From assembly GCA_028872015.1 (NCBI GenBank), contig JAGWLO010000017.1, forward strand, positions 1-56,159: a stretch of 56,159 nt of DNA, written 5' to 3'. The notes beneath the pieces were generated by a model, which searched no databases, had not been told where the DNA came from, and saw nothing but the letters and a program-made list of their open reading frames with translations. This stretch comes from Burkholderiales bacterium. GTDB lineage: Bacteria > Pseudomonadota > Gammaproteobacteria > Burkholderiales > Burkholderiaceae_C. This document shows positions 54,539 through 56,159 of the stretch, piece after piece. Both the position numbers and the translations under genes were made by a program. Position 1 is the stretch's first letter; each line of letters opens with the position of its first letter.

Positions 54539-55645
54539 TCAGATCTGATCCAGCGGGCTGCGCACCCCGCGGCCGCCGCGGTTCAGCACGTGGGTGTAGA
54601 TCATGGTCGTGGAGACATCGCTGTGGCCCAGCAGCTCCTGCACGGTGCGGATGTCGTAGCCCGATTGCAGCAAGTGGGTGGCGAACGAATGCCGCAGCAC
54701 ATGGGGCGAGCAGGGCTTGACGATCCCGGCGCGCCGGGCGGCCAGCGTCATGGCCTTCTGCACCGAAGCCTCGTTCAGGTGATGGCGATGCAGCTGGCCG
54801 GTGCGCGGGTCGGCCGAGCGACCGACCCCCGGAAACACCCACTGCCAACCCCATAGTCGAGGCGCGCTCGGGTACTTCAACGCCAGCGCCCCGGGCAGCC
54901 AGACATCGCCATGGCCCTGCTGCAGGTCTCGCTGGTGCAAGGCGCGGGCGTGCGCCATCTGCTGCTGCAGCGGCAGCACCAGGTTCTCGGGCAGCACCGT
55001 CACGCGGTCCTTGCCGCCCTTGCCGTGGCGCACGCCGATCTCGCGGCGCTCGAACTCGACGTCCTTGATGCGCAGGCGCAGGCCTTCGAGCAGGCGCATC
55101 CCGGTGCCGTAGAGCAGCGCGCACACCAGCCCCACCGAGCCCTGCAATTCGTCGAGCAAGGTGCGCACCTCGCGCGCCGTCAGCACCACCGGCAGCCGGC
55201 GCGGCCGCCGCGCGGCCACGATCTCGTCCAGCCAGGGCAGCTGCGCATTCAGCACCACCCGGTACAAGAAGAGGATCGCCGACTTGGCCTGGGCCTGGGT
55301 CGACGCCGCCACATTGCGGTCCACCGCCAGATGGGTCAGGAAGGCTGTGACTTCCGCCGCCCCGAGCAGGCCGGGATGGCGCTTGCCGTTGAAGACGACG
55401 AAACGCCGAATCCAGCCGACGTAAACGTCTTCGGTGCGGATCGAGTAATGGCGCAGCCGGATTTCGCTGCGCACACGGTCGAGCAGACGCGGGGCGGCGG
55501 GGGCGGCAGCGCCGGCCGCATCGGCAGAGTCGGGCGAACCCGCAGAGCCCAGCACAGCCCCCTGGGCGGCAACCGGGTTGTGCCGCACCACTGGCACTGC
55601 GGGGCTGCCAGGAGCCTTGCCGGGAGGAAGCAGGGAGCTCGCCAT
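54539..55645 (-). CDS. intI: Integron integrase (tyrosine recombinase)
   Basis: IntI recombines gene cassettes between attI and folded attC sites. The 368-residue product from ATG 55645 has the full catalytic set R184 (LYGTGMRLLEGLRL), H315 and R318 (SPHVLRHSFATHLL), H341 and Y350 (LLGHSDVSTTMIYTH). It carries the insertion unique to integron integrases at about 254-299 (ALALKYPSAPRLWGWQWVF, DPRTGQLHRHH). It ends like IntI1 with GVRSPLD. The N terminus is about 30 residues longer than IntI1 and Ala/Pro-rich. It reads leftward, so cassettes should lie to the right of 55646. The frame shows no stop or shift, so the enzyme looks functional. Confidence 0.93.
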   Translation of the reverse strand: MASSLLPPGKAPGSPAVPVVRHNPVAAQGAVLGSAGSPDSADAAGAAAPAAPRLLDRVRSEIRLRHYSIRTEDVYVGWIRRFVVFNGKRHPGLLGAAEVTAFLTHLAVDRNVAASTQAQAKSAILFLYRVVLNAQLPWLDEIVAARRPRRLPVVLTAREVRTLLDELQGSVGLVCALLYGTGMRLLEGLRLRIKDVEFERREIGVRHGKGGKDRVTVLPENLVLPLQQQMAHARALHQRDLQQGHGDVWLPGALALKYPSAPRLWGWQWVFPGVGRSADPRTGQLHRHHLNEASVQKAMTLAARRAGIVKPCSPHVLRHSFATHLLQSGYDIRTVQELLGHSDVSTTMIYTHVLNRGGRGVRSPLDQI

Positions 55646-55811
55646 CCGCCACAATTTAGGCGGCCTATTGCAGCCGTCCCATCACCCCATCAGTGGGCTC
55701 GAAGAGGGCCCCCGAGAGGGGATCCGCACCCCACCCGCCCCTCAGCGACACCGAACTATGCCAACCGACCGCCGTGTCCACGTTCGGTCTACATTACGTG
55801 AGGCCTCAGAA
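55646..55811. other. Expected attI region between intI and first downstream frame
   Basis: This 166-base spacer lies where attI and the cassette promoter are expected. I find no perfect GTTRRRY core on the plus strand. The closest is TTTAGGC (55655-55661), ten bases from the intI start. CCGCC (55646-55650) and GGCGG (55659-55663) form a small hairpin around it. The minus strand has a -10-like TAAATT (55653-55658) seven bases before the intI ATG. A weak plus-strand -10, TACATT (55790-55795), precedes the downstream frame. Confidence 0.35.
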
Positions 55812-56159
55812 ATGCAAACTGTCGATCCAACCGAAGTTGATCCCGCGGTTCTCGCTGCCGCCCTTCAAGCCATTCGACCGAAGCTCACTAGCGCTCAGTT
55901 GATGCAGCTTGAGGAACACTACACCGCGCCTCGCCAAGTCATCGTCAATGACCGTAAAGGTCACCTCTCGCCGATCATCATGTACTACGGAAAAATCGGC
56001 GGAGCACTCTCGCGGCACCTGCATCTACGACCGGGTAAGTATCAGTTTAGATGGCTGATGACGGATCGGCCAACGAAAGACGGATCGAACTTTGAATGGC
56101 ACTTGCATCCAAATGTGATCCAGGCGATCGCCTTGCTGAAGTGGTTCGCTGGACCTGCC
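55812..56159 (+). CDS. Unrecognised partial gene, possible integron cassette, runs off right edge
   Basis: An open frame without stop runs from ATG 55812 (GAGG eight bases upstream) to the window end, 116 codons. An in-frame ATG at 55758 would add 18 residues but lacks a ribosome site. The product begins MQTVDPTEVDPAVLAAALQA. It has mixed helical and charged stretches such as HYTAPRQVIVNDRKGHLSP and GSNFEWHLHPNVIQAI. I see no signal peptide, membrane segment or known motif. Base composition is about 55% G+C and codons such as AAA, GGA, TTG and CGA are used, unlike every gene to the left. This and its place beyond intI suggest a cassette or other acquired gene. Confidence 0.7.
   Translation, partial: MQTVDPTEVDPAVLAAALQAIRPKLTSAQLMQLEEHYTAPRQVIVNDRKGHLSPIIMYYGKIGGALSRHLHLRPGKYQFRWLMTDRPTKDGSNFEWHLHPNVIQAIALLKWFAGPA

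Noticed and set aside
55825..55831. ATCCAAC as an attC R'' box
   Set aside because: It lies inside the downstream open frame, has no partner GTTRRRY at attC distance in the visible sequence, and is expected by chance.
55693..55902. Short plus-strand frame overlapping the possible cassette gene
   Set aside because: It lacks a ribosome site, and the other frame stays open to the window end with a better start.

Overview
The window is a G+C-rich (around 70%) chromosomal segment with tightly packed genes on both strands. Gene content points to a betaproteobacterium of the order Burkholderiales, probably of the Rubrivivax/Leptothrix/Ideonella or Comamonadaceae type: methyltransferase-dapA-bamC order, an sdhCDAB-sdhE-gltA block facing a 328-residue malate dehydrogenase across a GntR regulator, and leaderless-looking promoters. 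That placement is inference; no rRNA or other marker is present. I recognise no tRNA, rRNA, insertion sequence or CRISPR array, and no gene-free stretch exceeds 300 bases.

Layout. (1) 1-7.4 kb: start of an acyl-CoA synthetase, topoisomerase IV subunit ParE, D-amino-acid dehydrogenase DadA, then rightward methyltransferase, DapA and the lipoprotein BamC. (2) 7.4-14.4 kb: a TCA-cycle block. A GntR/UTRA regulator, sdhC, sdhD, sdhA, sdhB, sdhE and gltA run leftward, and mdh runs rightward from the other side of a promoter region with nested GTCTTA/TAAGAC inverted repeats. (3) 14.4-24.9 kb: long-chain acyl-CoA synthetase, CitE-like lyase, periplasmic nucleotidase/phosphodiesterase CpdB, a class A penicillin-binding protein, exonuclease I, a phasin-like protein and an outer-membrane protein. 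(4) 24.9-28.0 kb: overlapping serC, a serA-like gene and a degenerate enoyl-CoA hydratase. (5) 28.1-36.1 kb: a beta-propeller diguanylate cyclase, 2-dehydropantoate reductase and a PAS-GAF-PAS-GGDEF-EAL protein. (6) 36.3-49.5 kb: a purine use locus with xdhABC leftward and, divergently, a LysR regulator, guanine deaminase, a Tsx-like outer-membrane channel and a four-gene BMP-type ABC importer. Together these could move nucleosides or purine bases across both membranes and oxidise guanine via xanthine to urate. (7) 49.6-54.5 kb: peroxiredoxin, EamA transporter, small membrane protein, AEC transporter and signal peptide peptidase SppA.

(8) 54.5 kb to the right edge is the most interesting part. 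A leftward tyrosine recombinase carries the integron-integrase-specific insertion and all five catalytic residues. Beyond its start, where attI and gene cassettes are expected, base composition falls to about 55% G+C (hand count, 55801-56159) and an unrecognised open frame runs off the window. This looks like the integrase end of a chromosomal integron whose cassette array lies mostly outside the window, although I could not find a canonical attI core site.

Between genes, perfect G+C-rich hairpins without U tracts sit at four convergent gene ends, several starts have a -10-like hexamer only 6-7 bases upstream of ATG, and two very short open frames appear to couple translation into dapA and into the second BMP permease.
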